Positions 35,330 through 43,707 of a stretch of DNA of 64,000 bases are shown piece by piece (within the stretch, counting starts at the first letter, position 1; every line of letters begins with the position of its first letter). The stretch spans positions 1,603,144 through 1,667,143 of the forward strand of contig NZ_OOHN01000008.1 in the NCBI RefSeq assembly GCF_900323545.1. The letters run 5' to 3'. A program made the position numbers and the translations under genes. The notes beneath the pieces are model-generated. The model was given only the letters and a program-made list of their open reading frames with translations. It made no database searches and had not been told where the DNA came from. Source of the stretch: Actinomyces sp. Marseille-P3109 (lineage in GTDB: Bacteria; Actinomycetota; Actinomycetes; Actinomycetales; Actinomycetaceae).

Positions 35330-37450
35330 TCAGTTCCCGGCCTCGAAGTCCCGCAGGAGGGCGAGGACCGGTCCGCCGTACTCCTGGAGCTTGGTGGCTC
35401 CCACGCCTCGGATGAGGGAGAGCTGGGGCAGGCTGGTGGGCTTGACCACGGCTATGTCCCGCAACGTGGCGTCGGCGAAGACTGTGTAGGCGGGCTTGGA
35501 GCGCTCCTTGGCGATCTGAGAGCGCCAGGCCCGCAGCTCCTCGAACAGGGCGATGGTGCGAGGATCGTTGTTGGCCTCGAAGTCGGCGGCGGACTGCCGG
35601 GATCGCTCTCTGGCGGACTGCCGGCCCTGACGCCGGGAGGTGTCTCGGGCTCCGTGAGCGGTGGGCCACAGGCCGTCCAGGAAGCGGGAGGGCTTCCGGG
35701 CGGCCCGGCCTCCGGCGTGACGGGCGCGCGCGTAGGAGATGACGAGGTGCTCTCGGGCGCGGGTGATGCCCACATAAAGCAGGCGCCGCTCCTCCTCGAT
35801 GGCGGCCTGTCCCTCGGCCAGGGAGATCGGCAGCAGGCCCTCGCAGGCGCCCGCGAGGATGACGGCGTCCCACTCCAGGCCCTTGGCGGCGTGCAGGGAG
35901 GAGAGGGTGACGCCCTCGACGGTGGGGGCGTTCTGGGCGTCGGCGCGCTCTCGCAGCTCGGTGTGGAAGGCGTCGAGGTCGGCGCCGCGGGTCTGGGACA
36001 TCTCGTCGGCCAGGGCCACCAGCGCGTTGAGGGCGTCCCAGCGCTCGCGCACGGCTCCGCGGGGGGCGGGCGGCTCCTCGCTCCATCCCTCGCGGGACAG
36101 GACGGTGCGCGCGTCCTGCCCGAGGTCGCCGCTCAGGGTGGCCCTCTCGGTGCGGGCGGCACCGAGGATGACGGCCATGGCGCGCTTGACCTCCTCGCGC
36201 TCGAAGAAGCGCTCGCCGCCGCGCACGAGGTAGCCGATCTGGGCGCCGGCCAGGGCCTGCTCGAAGACCTCGGACTGGGAGTTGGTGCGGTACAGGATCG
36301 CGATCTCGCTCAGGGGGACCCCGGCGGCCTGCAGGCGGTGCACCTGGGCGACGGCGCCCTCGGCCTCGGCGACGTCGTCGTCGTAGGTCTCGAAGCGCAC
36401 GGCGGGGCCGCTGGGACGCTGGGCGACCAGCTCGACGGCGCCGGCGGGCAGGTGCAGGCCGCCTCTCCCGCGCCGCGAGCGGGAGAGGACCTGGTTGGCC
36501 AGGGAGACGACCTGCGGGGTGGAGCGGTAGTCGCGGCTCAGGCGCACGGTGCGCGCGCCCTCGTAGCGGGTGGGGAAGCCGGTGAGGAAGGCGGGTGTGG
36601 CCCCGGTGAAGGAGTAGATGGTCTGGGAGACGTCGCCGACGACGCACAGCTGTCGGCGCCTGCCCAGCCACAGGTCCAGCAGGCGCTGCTGGAGCGGGGA
36701 GACGTCCTGGTACTCGTCGACGACGAAGTGCTTGTACTGGCCGCGCACCTGGGAGGCGATGTCCTCACGGTCCAGGAGGATGCCGATGGTCAGCAGGAGC
36801 ACGTCCTCGAAGTCGATGACGCCGCGCTCGCTCTTGGCCTCCTCGTAGAGGGCCAGGACCTGGGCGACCGTGGCCGACTCCTGCCCGGCCACGCCCGTGC
36901 GGCCGGCGGCGACGGCGGCCTGGGCGTAGTCCTCGGGCAGAGTCATGGTGACCTTGGCCCACTCGACCTCGGCGGCGAGGTCCCGCACGGTGGCCCGGTC
37001 GGTGGGCAGGCCCAGGCGACGGGCGGCGGCGCCGACCAGGGGCGCCTTGTGGGCCTGGATGTCGGGGCGGCGCCCGCCGATGGCGGTGGGCCAGAAGTAG
37101 GTGAGCTGGCGCAGGGCGGCGGCGTGGAAGGTGCGGGCCTGGACGCCGGGGACGCCGAGGTCGGCCAGGCGCGAGCGCATCTCACCGGCGGCGCGGGCGG
37201 TGAAGGTGACGGCCAGGACCTGGGTGGCCTGGTAGGCGCCGGTGGCCACGCCGTGGGCGATCCGATAGGTGATGGCCCGGGTCTTGCCGGTGCCGGCACC
37301 GGCAAGGACGCACAGGGGACCTTCGAGGTGCTCGGCGACCTCGCGCTGGTCGGGGTCGAGGGCCTCCAGAAGGCCGGCGGCATCCAGCTGGGCGCCGGGC
37401 CGGCGGGTCGGCGTGCCGATCGGGTCGGGGCGGGAGGTGGTCGGGCTCAT
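35330..37450 (-). CDS. uvrD2: UvrD2-type DNA helicase with HRDC domain
   Basis: 706 residues from ATG 37450 (a TTG 30 bases earlier is possible). SF1A helicase motifs: Walker A AGAGTGKTR (50-58), FVVDEYQDVSPLQQ (motif II), VVGDVSQTIYSFTGA and SSLHAAKGLEWDAVIL. The C-terminus (about 625-700) is an HRDC nucleic-acid-binding domain (LFEELRAWRSQIAKE ... LIRGVGATKLQEYG). Mycobacterial UvrD2 has a tetracysteine motif between the helicase core and HRDC; here that linker has no cysteines. The enzyme is expected to unwind DNA in repair or replication. Convergent with the ThiF-like gene. Confidence 0.92.
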   Translation of the reverse strand: MSPTTSRPDPIGTPTRRPGAQLDAAGLLEALDPDQREVAEHLEGPLCVLAGAGTGKTRAITYRIAHGVATGAYQATQVLAVTFTARAAGEMRSRLADLGVPGVQARTFHAAALRQLTYFWPTAIGGRRPDIQAHKAPLVGAAARRLGLPTDRATVRDLAAEVEWAKVTMTLPEDYAQAAVAAGRTGVAGQESATVAQVLALYEEAKSERGVIDFEDVLLLTIGILLDREDIASQVRGQYKHFVVDEYQDVSPLQQRLLDLWLGRRRQLCVVGDVSQTIYSFTGATPAFLTGFPTRYEGARTVRLSRDYRSTPQVVSLANQVLSRSRRGRGGLHLPAGAVELVAQRPSGPAVRFETYDDDVAEAEGAVAQVHRLQAAGVPLSEIAILYRTNSQSEVFEQALAGAQIGYLVRGGERFFEREEVKRAMAVILGAARTERATLSGDLGQDARTVLSREGWSEEPPAPRGAVRERWDALNALVALADEMSQTRGADLDAFHTELRERADAQNAPTVEGVTLSSLHAAKGLEWDAVILAGACEGLLPISLAEGQAAIEEERRLLYVGITRAREHLVISYARARHAGGRAARKPSRFLDGLWPTAHGARDTSRRQGRQSARERSRQSAADFEANNDPRTIALFEELRAWRSQIAKERSKPAYTVFADATLRDIAVVKPTSLPQLSLIRGVGATKLQEYGGPVLALLRDFEAGN

Positions 37451-37574
37451 CGGGACCAGCCTGCCACGGGTCGGTGACAAGAATCGGCGGCGGTGAGGAG
37501 ACCGCGATGGAAACCGGTCGGCGAGGGCCGGCCGGCCAAGACCGGTCAGGTCGGTGCGATCGGCTCAGCAGACG

Positions 37575-38690
37575 TCAGCTGACGATGGGGCCGCCGTACC
37601 AGTCCTCAATGAGGAGACGGGCGATGGAAGTGGGACCGGGCAGAAGGATGCTGCCGTCGCCAACACCAGCGGTGAGCTCGTCTCGGGAGACGAGACGGGC
37701 CTCGACGACCTCCTGGCCATCGGGGCGGGGCAGGTCCTCGCCGGGGGCCAGGCGCGCCCGACAACCGAGCATGAGGGAGCGCGGGAAGGGCCAGGGCTGG
37801 GAGGCAGCGTACTCGACCTCGGCCACGCGCAGCCCGGTCTCCTCCCGCACCTCGCGGGCGACGGCGGCCTCGACGGACTCTCCGGCCTCGACGAAGCCGG
37901 CCACCACCGAGTAGCGCCGGGGCGCCCAGGCGGCACCGCGCACGAGGAGGAGCCGGTCGGACTCGTCGACGACCGCCATGATGACGGCCGGGTCGGTACG
38001 CGGGAAGTGGATGGTGGCGCAGTCGGTGCACCTGCGGGCCCAGCCGGCCTCGATGGTCTCGGTGCGTCCGCCGCAGGCCGGGCAGTAGGCGGAGCGGGCG
38101 TGCCAGGCGGCCAGGGAGGCGGCGGTGGTGGCCAGGCCGGCGTCGCGGGCGGTCATCTGGGCGCCCATGGCCCGCAGGGCGGAGAGCGGGTAGCGCTCCA
38201 GCAGGCGGCGCAGGTCGGGGTGGTCGACGGCGGTGCCCTCGGCGTCGGAACCGGTGGCGGGCGGTTCGGGGGCGTCGGGGACCTCCAGGGCCGGGGGCAC
38301 GACGACGGCGATCCAGCTGGGACCGGCGGGTGCGCCGTCGTCGGAGAGCTCGCGGCCCATGTAGAGGACGGTCAGGTCCGGGGAGTAGGTGGGCGCCGAG
38401 GCTCCGAGGTAGCCGGCGCGCAGATCGGGCAGGCCCCAGCCGCTGCGGGTGCCGGGACCCTCCCAGACGGTGGCGCCGGGACTGCCGATGAGGCTGGGTG
38501 GGGTGAGGCCGTCGTCGGGCAGATCGGGGTGAATGGCGGGGCCGGTCAGGGCGACGCGGCCGCGGGCATCGACCAGCAGCAGGCGGGTCTCGGGGTCGGC
38601 GGCGAGGCGCTCCAGCAGCCCGGGCTCGCTGCGCCGCTCGGCGTCGCGGTCGGTGGCGGAGCGGGACAGGGCGAGCTGGTCGGTGCGCAT
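37575..38690 (-). CDS. nudC: NAD(+) diphosphatase NudC
   Basis: About 371 residues from ATG 38690. A central zinc ribbon (CPAC ... CTDC) is followed by the Nudix box GFVEAGESVEAAVAREVREETG and the NudC-specific SQPWPFPRS motif. The enzyme hydrolyses NAD(H) to NMN and AMP and removes NAD caps from RNA. It follows uvrD2 by position on the same strand order, as in mycobacteria, although about 125 bases separate its stop from the uvrD2 start. Confidence 0.92.
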   Translation of the reverse strand: MRTDQLALSRSATDRDAERRSEPGLLERLAADPETRLLLVDARGRVALTGPAIHPDLPDDGLTPPSLIGSPGATVWEGPGTRSGWGLPDLRAGYLGASAPTYSPDLTVLYMGRELSDDGAPAGPSWIAVVVPPALEVPDAPEPPATGSDAEGTAVDHPDLRRLLERYPLSALRAMGAQMTARDAGLATTAASLAAWHARSAYCPACGGRTETIEAGWARRCTDCATIHFPRTDPAVIMAVVDESDRLLLVRGAAWAPRRYSVVAGFVEAGESVEAAVAREVREETGLRVAEVEYAASQPWPFPRSLMLGCRARLAPGEDLPRPDGQEVVEARLVSRDELTAGVGDGSILLPGPTSIARLLIEDWYGGPIVS

Positions 38691-38740
38691 GGCCTCACTC
38701 TTCCATCCTGTGGTGCGACGTGCACATGGGCACACCTATA

Positions 38741-38761
38741 CCGATAGGAGAAAAGTATCGG
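38741..38761 (-). terminator. Small hairpin after the sugar kinase gene
   Basis: CCGATA (38741-38746) pairs with TATCGG (38756-38761) around a 9-base loop. On the minus strand the loop is T-rich. It lies about 40 bases after the kinase stop, at the end of the sugar operon. Modest strength. Confidence 0.45.
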
Positions 38762-38801
38762 CCCCCGGCAGTGCCGCCCGGACGCCCTGACGGTACCGGA
38801 G

Positions 38802-39770
38802 TCAGTCCGAGAGGATGGCCTCGAACTCCTCCTTGGAGGCGTAGGAGGACTGGGTGCCCCGCTTGGTCACCGAGTCCGCCGAGTAGCGGTTGGCCATCTC
38901 CAGGGAGGTGGCCGTATCGCCGGTGGAGACCAGGAAGTGGCTGAAGCATCCGATGAAGGCATCCCCCGCACCGGTGGTGTCGCGCGCCTCGACCGCCACG
39001 CCGGGGATGAGCCGGTCCTCGGTGCGGGTCATCCACAGGGCGCCGCGCGAGCCCAGGGTGACGATGACATTGGCGATGCCCACCTCCAGCAGGACCGCCG
39101 CGGCGTTGCGCACGTCGTCGAGGCTGTCCACGGGCATGCCGGTCAGCAGGGACAGCTCGCTCTCATTGGGCACGATGTACTGACAGTCGCGCACCTTCTC
39201 CAGCTCCAGGTCGGGCTGGGCCGGGGCCGGGTTGAGCAGCACGGGGATGGAGTGGCGCTTGCCCAGGGCCACCGCCTCGTAGACCGTCTCCAGGGGGATC
39301 TCGAGCTGCAGGACGATGAGCCGGCAGGCAGCGATCCGGTCCTCAGCACGACGCACATCCTGCGGACTGAGCAGGGCGTTGGCCCCCTTGACGATGAGGA
39401 TGGAGTTGCACGACTCCTCATCGACGAAGATGGGCGCCACCCCGCTGGCGGCCTCGGTGGGCAGGACATGGGTGGTATCGATGCCGTTGCGCCGGTAGTT
39501 CTCGATGGTGCTCTCGGCGAAGAGGTCATTGCCGACCCGGGTGAGCATGAGCACTCGCGAGCCCAGCCTGGAGGCGCTGACCGCCTGGTTGGCGCCCTTG
39601 CCGCCGAAGCCCATGGCGAAGTCGGGCGCCTCCACGGTCTCGCCCTCGCTGGGCATGCGGGTGATATAGGTGATGAGATCCATGTTGCTGGAACCGATGA
39701 CGGCGATGTCCTTGCCGCCCCCGCCGGCGCTGCTCGCGGCGTCTGTGAGATTGGTGCGATCGGCTGCCAT
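38802..39770 (-). CDS. deoK: PfkB sugar kinase, probable deoxyribokinase/ribokinase
   Basis: 322 residues with AAGGAG before ATG 39770. PfkB/ribokinase signatures: GGKGANQA (56-63) and DTTGAGDAF (264-272) with catalytic Asp270. Stretches such as NMDLITYITRMPSEGETVEAP, SGVAPIFV and GTQSSY resemble, from memory, the deoxyribokinase DeoK of enterobacterial deo operons more than E. coli RbsK. The gene context (FucP-like permease and mutarotase-like gene in the same operon) supports 2-deoxyribose. However Asn29 and Asp31 at the sugar site look as in ribokinase, so ribose cannot be excluded. Product would be a pentose 5-phosphate. Confidence 0.78.
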   Translation of the reverse strand: MAADRTNLTDAASSAGGGGKDIAVIGSSNMDLITYITRMPSEGETVEAPDFAMGFGGKGANQAVSASRLGSRVLMLTRVGNDLFAESTIENYRRNGIDTTHVLPTEAASGVAPIFVDEESCNSILIVKGANALLSPQDVRRAEDRIAACRLIVLQLEIPLETVYEAVALGKRHSIPVLLNPAPAQPDLELEKVRDCQYIVPNESELSLLTGMPVDSLDDVRNAAAVLLEVGIANVIVTLGSRGALWMTRTEDRLIPGVAVEARDTTGAGDAFIGCFSHFLVSTGDTATSLEMANRYSADSVTKRGTQSSYASKEEFEAILSD

Positions 39771-39771
39771 G

Positions 39772-40791
39772 TCAGTTCTCCTTGAGTCCCGTGGTCACAG
39801 TGAAGGACCGGCTCTCGCCCGCCCCGAGCATGATGAGGGTGCCCGCCTCTCGGGCGGCGATGAAGCCCTCTGGCCGGGAGGTGCCCGGAAGGACGAAGGA
39901 GGCCACCTTCTGGTCAGGATTGTGCAGGATCCAGCGCGTGGCCGCGGGGAAATCCTTGCCCGAGAAGCGGGTTTGGAAGACATGCCCCTGGGGGGAGGCG
40001 AGCTCGAAGACGAGCTCGTCGTCGTAGCGCTCCAGACCATCGGCGAAGTAGACGATCTCGGGGTCGAAGGCGGTAGCCCCCTCCAGGGAGTCGGCGTCCA
40101 TCTTCCCGGCCAGGATGTCCTCGTTGATCCTGTCCCACTCGGGATTGGGGGTCACATGCGCGGGTACGGTGCGCCGCAGCTGGAAGGAGCCCTCGGGCAG
40201 GGACTGGCTCATGACGCCATCGGGCACGAAGGCATAGTTCATGTGGCACATGTACTGCAGCGGCATCGGGGCGTAGGCCGAGAGGTTGGCGACCCGCATG
40301 CCGATGGTCATCATGGAGGAGCCCACGCGCATCTCCACATGGGGCTGGGCCCGGTAGTGGCTGCCGAATCCCATGACGTACTCGTAGGAGGAGACGATCC
40401 GCACGGCGTCACCCTCGACCTCCAACCAGGCCTCGTCCATCGGGGCGCAGGGGAACTCCCCGTGCAGGGGGTGGTCATCCTGCGGCGAGGGGCAGCCGGC
40501 GGCCAGCAGGCCCGAGTGGAAGGCGAAGCAGCCGTAGGTGCCGACGATCTCCTGGGCGGGCCGAGGCTGGGAGAACATGTTGTCCATCCGCAGACTCACG
40601 CCGTCCATCTGGACATCCCAGATGATCTGGCCCATGAAGGGCAGGACCTCGATCAGGCCCCGGGAGTTGGTCAGCCTCAACGAGGCCACGCCGGAGGGGT
40701 AGCGCAGGGCCCGGGCCTCGAAGTCCCGGGAGCGCAGGATGGTACGCGGCTCGGTGGTGAACAGCTCCGGGTGCAGGGGAATGGTGGTCAT
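39772..40791 (-). CDS. deoM: Aldose-1-epimerase-like protein (DUF4432), probable deoxyribose mutarotase
   Basis: 339 residues from ATG 40791; a longer in-frame extension overlaps the permease gene and is rejected. A galactose-mutarotase-like beta-sandwich is suggested by RLTNSRGLIEVLPFMGQIIWDVQMDG, HSGLLAAGCPSPQDDHPLHGEFP (the conserved His-rich active-site strand) and YMCHMNYAF. This matches the subgroup that includes DeoM (formerly DeoX), a deoxyribose mutarotase. It would equilibrate alpha/beta anomers of the imported sugar before phosphorylation. It starts 5 bases after the permease stop and ends 1 base before the kinase start. Confidence 0.78.
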   Translation of the reverse strand: MTTIPLHPELFTTEPRTILRSRDFEARALRYPSGVASLRLTNSRGLIEVLPFMGQIIWDVQMDGVSLRMDNMFSQPRPAQEIVGTYGCFAFHSGLLAAGCPSPQDDHPLHGEFPCAPMDEAWLEVEGDAVRIVSSYEYVMGFGSHYRAQPHVEMRVGSSMMTIGMRVANLSAYAPMPLQYMCHMNYAFVPDGVMSQSLPEGSFQLRRTVPAHVTPNPEWDRINEDILAGKMDADSLEGATAFDPEIVYFADGLERYDDELVFELASPQGHVFQTRFSGKDFPAATRWILHNPDQKVASFVLPGTSRPEGFIAAREAGTLIMLGAGESRSFTVTTGLKEN

Positions 40792-40795
40792 GTTC

Positions 40796-42175
40796 TCACT
40801 CGGCTTTCTCACGGCGCGCTGAGGCGCGGTACTCGGACAGGAAGTAGACCAGGACGGCGGCGAAGCACAGCAGGGAGACCAGGAAGGAGACCTGCAGGGA
40901 GCCGATGGTGTCGGAGACCAGGCCCTGGATGGCCGGGACGACCGCACCGCCGATGATCGACATGACGATGACGGCGCCCCCGGTCTCGGTGTGGCGTTTG
41001 TCCTCGATGCTGTCCAGGGTGCGGGCGTAGATGGTGGCCCAGCACGGGCCGAACAGGCCCGAGGTGAGCACCGCGGCGTAGACGGAGGACATATTGGGCG
41101 CCAGGACCACCCACAGGAGGGTGGCGACCCCCAGGATCGAGTAGGCCACCAGGACCAGATCCTCGTTGAAGCGGGTCATGAGGACGTTGGCGATGAACTT
41201 GCCCACGAAGAAGGCCACGAAGGCGGCGATGACGAAATTGGCGGCGGTGCGCTCGTTGAGCGTGTGATCCAGGTTCAATGCCAGACGGATGGTGAAGGAC
41301 CATACGGCCGTCTGCATGCCCACGTAGAGGAACTGGGTGAGGATGCCCATGCGGAATCGCCCGTTGCGCGCCAGGTAGGACAGGGTCTCCCCGATGGTGG
41401 CCTTGGCCTCCTCATGGCGGTGGTTGAGGGGCTTGCAGTGGGGGAACTGGGTGATGGCCACCACGACGGCCAGGATGACCAGCACCACGATGATGACCCG
41501 GTAGGGCGCCAGGGTGCGCTGCAGGGCGGCCTCGGCCACCTGCTGGCGCTCCAGCCCGGTCAGGGAGGCCAGGCGGCTGTGCAGGGACTCGCCGCCGGTG
41601 AAGATGAGGTACTTGCCCAGCACCGCGCCGGCCAGGAAGCCCAGGGGCGTGAAGGTCTGGGAGATGTTGAGCCGCAGCGTCGAGGAGCGCTTGGGCCCGA
41701 TCATCGAGGAGTAGGTGTTGGCGGAGGTCTCCAGGAAGGACAGGCCCACCGCGATGGCGAACAGGGCCGCCAGGAACACCGAGTAGGTGGCCACATGCGA
41801 GGCCGGGAAGAACAGCGTGCAGCCCACGATGTAGACGACCAGGCCGATGAGCAGCCCCGTCTTGTAGCTGGTGCGCCGGATGATCCGTGAGGAGGGGATG
41901 GCGATGAGGAAGTAGCCGCCGTAGAAGGCCGACTGAACGAAGGCCGAGGCGAAGTCCGACAGAGTGAAGACGGACTTGAACTGGGTGATGAGGATGTCGT
42001 TGAGGCTAGCGGCGGCGCCCCACATGGGGAAGCAGATCGACAGCAGGACGTACTGGAACATCGGGGTGCGGTCTAGGTAGCCGTCGGACAGCTGGTTGGT
42101 GGGGTCCTTGATGAGCCCCCAGGACGGTGGGGTGGTGCGGGCGGTGCCGCTGGGCGCGGTCGTGGTGCTGCTCAT
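40796..42175 (-). CDS. deoP: MFS sugar permease, FucP/DeoP-like
   Basis: 459 residues, ATG 42175 with GGGAGG upstream. Twelve membrane helices are apparent, starting MFQYVLLSICFPMWGAAASLNDILITQFK, the first-helix pattern of the fucose:proton symporter (FHS) family; further motifs are SAFYGGYFLIAIPSSRIIRR and GLSFLETSANTYSSMIGPK, where E-T-x-A-N is typical of FucP. In enterobacterial deo operons the permease DeoP belongs to this family. Substrate is inferred as 2-deoxyribose (or ribose/fucose) from its neighbours. First gene of the operon permease-mutarotase-kinase. Confidence 0.82.
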   Translation of the reverse strand: MSSTTTAPSGTARTTPPSWGLIKDPTNQLSDGYLDRTPMFQYVLLSICFPMWGAAASLNDILITQFKSVFTLSDFASAFVQSAFYGGYFLIAIPSSRIIRRTSYKTGLLIGLVVYIVGCTLFFPASHVATYSVFLAALFAIAVGLSFLETSANTYSSMIGPKRSSTLRLNISQTFTPLGFLAGAVLGKYLIFTGGESLHSRLASLTGLERQQVAEAALQRTLAPYRVIIVVLVILAVVVAITQFPHCKPLNHRHEEAKATIGETLSYLARNGRFRMGILTQFLYVGMQTAVWSFTIRLALNLDHTLNERTAANFVIAAFVAFFVGKFIANVLMTRFNEDLVLVAYSILGVATLLWVVLAPNMSSVYAAVLTSGLFGPCWATIYARTLDSIEDKRHTETGGAVIVMSIIGGAVVPAIQGLVSDTIGSLQVSFLVSLLCFAAVLVYFLSEYRASARREKAE

Positions 42176-42568
42176 GAACTGCCTCCCGTCAAGGCTCGCC
42201 GGGAGTGGCCGGTGCGCCGGGCAGCAGTGGTCGCCTGCGACCCTGGCGAGGTGTGATCGATAATGCGCGACAGTGGTACCACGGGAACTCCTTTGTCCGA
42301 ATGCACAGCAGCGCCTCGATGACGCCGATGACGCCGCCCCAGCGGCGCCTTCTGCGCTGCCGGGCGTGATGGGAACCGTAAGGGGAAGGTAGCAATCCGC
42401 CGGGGGCCGGCACGAGCCCCCGGTGAACGAATGTTCCGCGGACACTTTGTTGCTATTGCAGCGAAAGATCGACCTGAAGGTGCCGCAAGGGGTGGGGTTC
42501 TGGCGCAGAGGTGCTCACTTGGAACATATGTGCCCGCGGTCGCGGGCGCCCGCCGGCGGCCGGCAGGC
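42176..42568 (-). promoter_or_regulatory. Control region of the sugar operon with two candidate operators
   Basis: This 393-base gap between the regulator and permease genes holds no gene. Two similar imperfect palindromes occur: 42424-42437 (TGAACGAATGTTCC, core GAAC-N4-GTTC) and 42521-42534 (GGAACATATGTGCC). Both contain GGAACAT on one strand. A third symmetric stretch, TTGCTATTGCAGCGAA at about 42449-42464, lies between them. They are plausible sites for the SorC-type regulator. No sure -35/-10 pair was identified. Confidence 0.35.
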
Positions 42569-43546
42569 TCACTGCTGGGGAGCCAGGGCGTCGTCGATCT
42601 CCAGGACGCCGCGTGCGGCGGAGACGTCGGTGATGAGCCGGTTGACATAGCCGTTGGCCAGGGCCGCCCGCATCACCGGCGCCTTGGCCTCGCCCCCGGC
42701 CACGAGGATCCTCTGCTCCTTGCTGCGCAGCTCGGCCAGGGTGATGCCGGTGGTGCGGTGGGTGAGGTCGGGCAGGCAGATCCGGCCGTGGACGTCGATG
42801 AAGTGCGAGCACAGGTCCCCGGCGCCGCGCTCGATGAGGGCCTCGCGCTCGACGGCGCTGAGCACCTCGTGCCCCAGGTGCTGGAGGTCGGAGTGGATCT
42901 CCCCCACGGTGAACAGCGCGATGCGCGCCTGGTCGACCATCTCCATGACGCGGCGCCCCCGGGGTGTGCGGTGCAGGTCGTTGCGCTCGGCGATGCTCCC
43001 CAGCACCAGCGGCATGTCCAGGAGGTGGAGGTGGGCGTCGAAGGCCTGCGCCATCCGCACGAGGCAGGCCTCCTCATCGAGCCCCCGCTCGGCGGGCAGC
43101 AGGCCGCGAGCCATCTGGATGAGCTCGACGTGGTGACGGTGCACGGGTTCCAGGGATCGGGCGAGCTCGACCAGAGTGCGTGAACCCACGGCCCCAATGC
43201 GATCCCCGTCACGGACCAGGGAGGACAGCAGGCGGGCGCCCTCCCGGCCCAGGGCGGCGCGCAGCAGGTCCTCCCCCGGGCCGACGGGGCTGACCAGCCG
43301 GACGTCGAGCAGATCGAAACGCTCGCGCAGGGTATCCAGGAGCATGGGATCCTGCTCGCGGGGGTCGTGGATCTCGATGCGCACGAAGCCGCGCCGGCGG
43401 GCGTAGGCCAGCAGCTTGGAGACGGTGGGCCGTGAGACGTGCAGGCGCTGGGCGACCTCCTGCTGGCTGAGCCCGGCGTAGTAGAGCTTGGCCGCATCCA
43501 GGGCCTGGACCTCCTTGGCCGACAGCCCCGGCGCATATGCCGTCAT
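42569..43546 (-). CDS. deoR: SorC/DeoR-type sugar-responsive transcriptional regulator
   Basis: 325 residues, ATG 43546 with GGGGAGG upstream. Helix-turn-helix at about 26-50 (LSQQEVAQRLHVSRPTVSKLLAYA), then a SorC sugar-phosphate-binding domain with GDRIGAVGSRTLVELA, VGEIHSDLQHLGH and DVHGRICLP. B. subtilis DeoR, which responds to deoxyribose-5-phosphate, has this architecture. It lies upstream of, and in the same direction as, the permease-mutarotase-kinase operon, so local control of that operon is the simplest reading. Effector identity is inferred. Confidence 0.85.
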   Translation of the reverse strand: MTAYAPGLSAKEVQALDAAKLYYAGLSQQEVAQRLHVSRPTVSKLLAYARRRGFVRIEIHDPREQDPMLLDTLRERFDLLDVRLVSPVGPGEDLLRAALGREGARLLSSLVRDGDRIGAVGSRTLVELARSLEPVHRHHVELIQMARGLLPAERGLDEEACLVRMAQAFDAHLHLLDMPLVLGSIAERNDLHRTPRGRRVMEMVDQARIALFTVGEIHSDLQHLGHEVLSAVEREALIERGAGDLCSHFIDVHGRICLPDLTHRTTGITLAELRSKEQRILVAGGEAKAPVMRAALANGYVNRLITDVSAARGVLEIDDALAPQQ

Positions 43547-43707
43547 GTCTGCCTCCCCGCGCTCGGTGCCCTGCTCCAGCCCGCCCAGCCTAATGGCCCG
43601 CCCCTGCCCCGCTGCGCATCTCCAGGCGGGTTCTGGCCGGCCAACCCCGAGTTGTCCGCATGATCCCGTCAGCCCCCGATCCGAAGATGTGCAACTAGGG
43701 TGGAGGC

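Noticed and set aside
35129-37477. Plus-strand frame of about 782 codons opposite uvrD2
   Set aside because: Antisense of a full helicase gene; Gly/Leu-rich with no recognisable motif.
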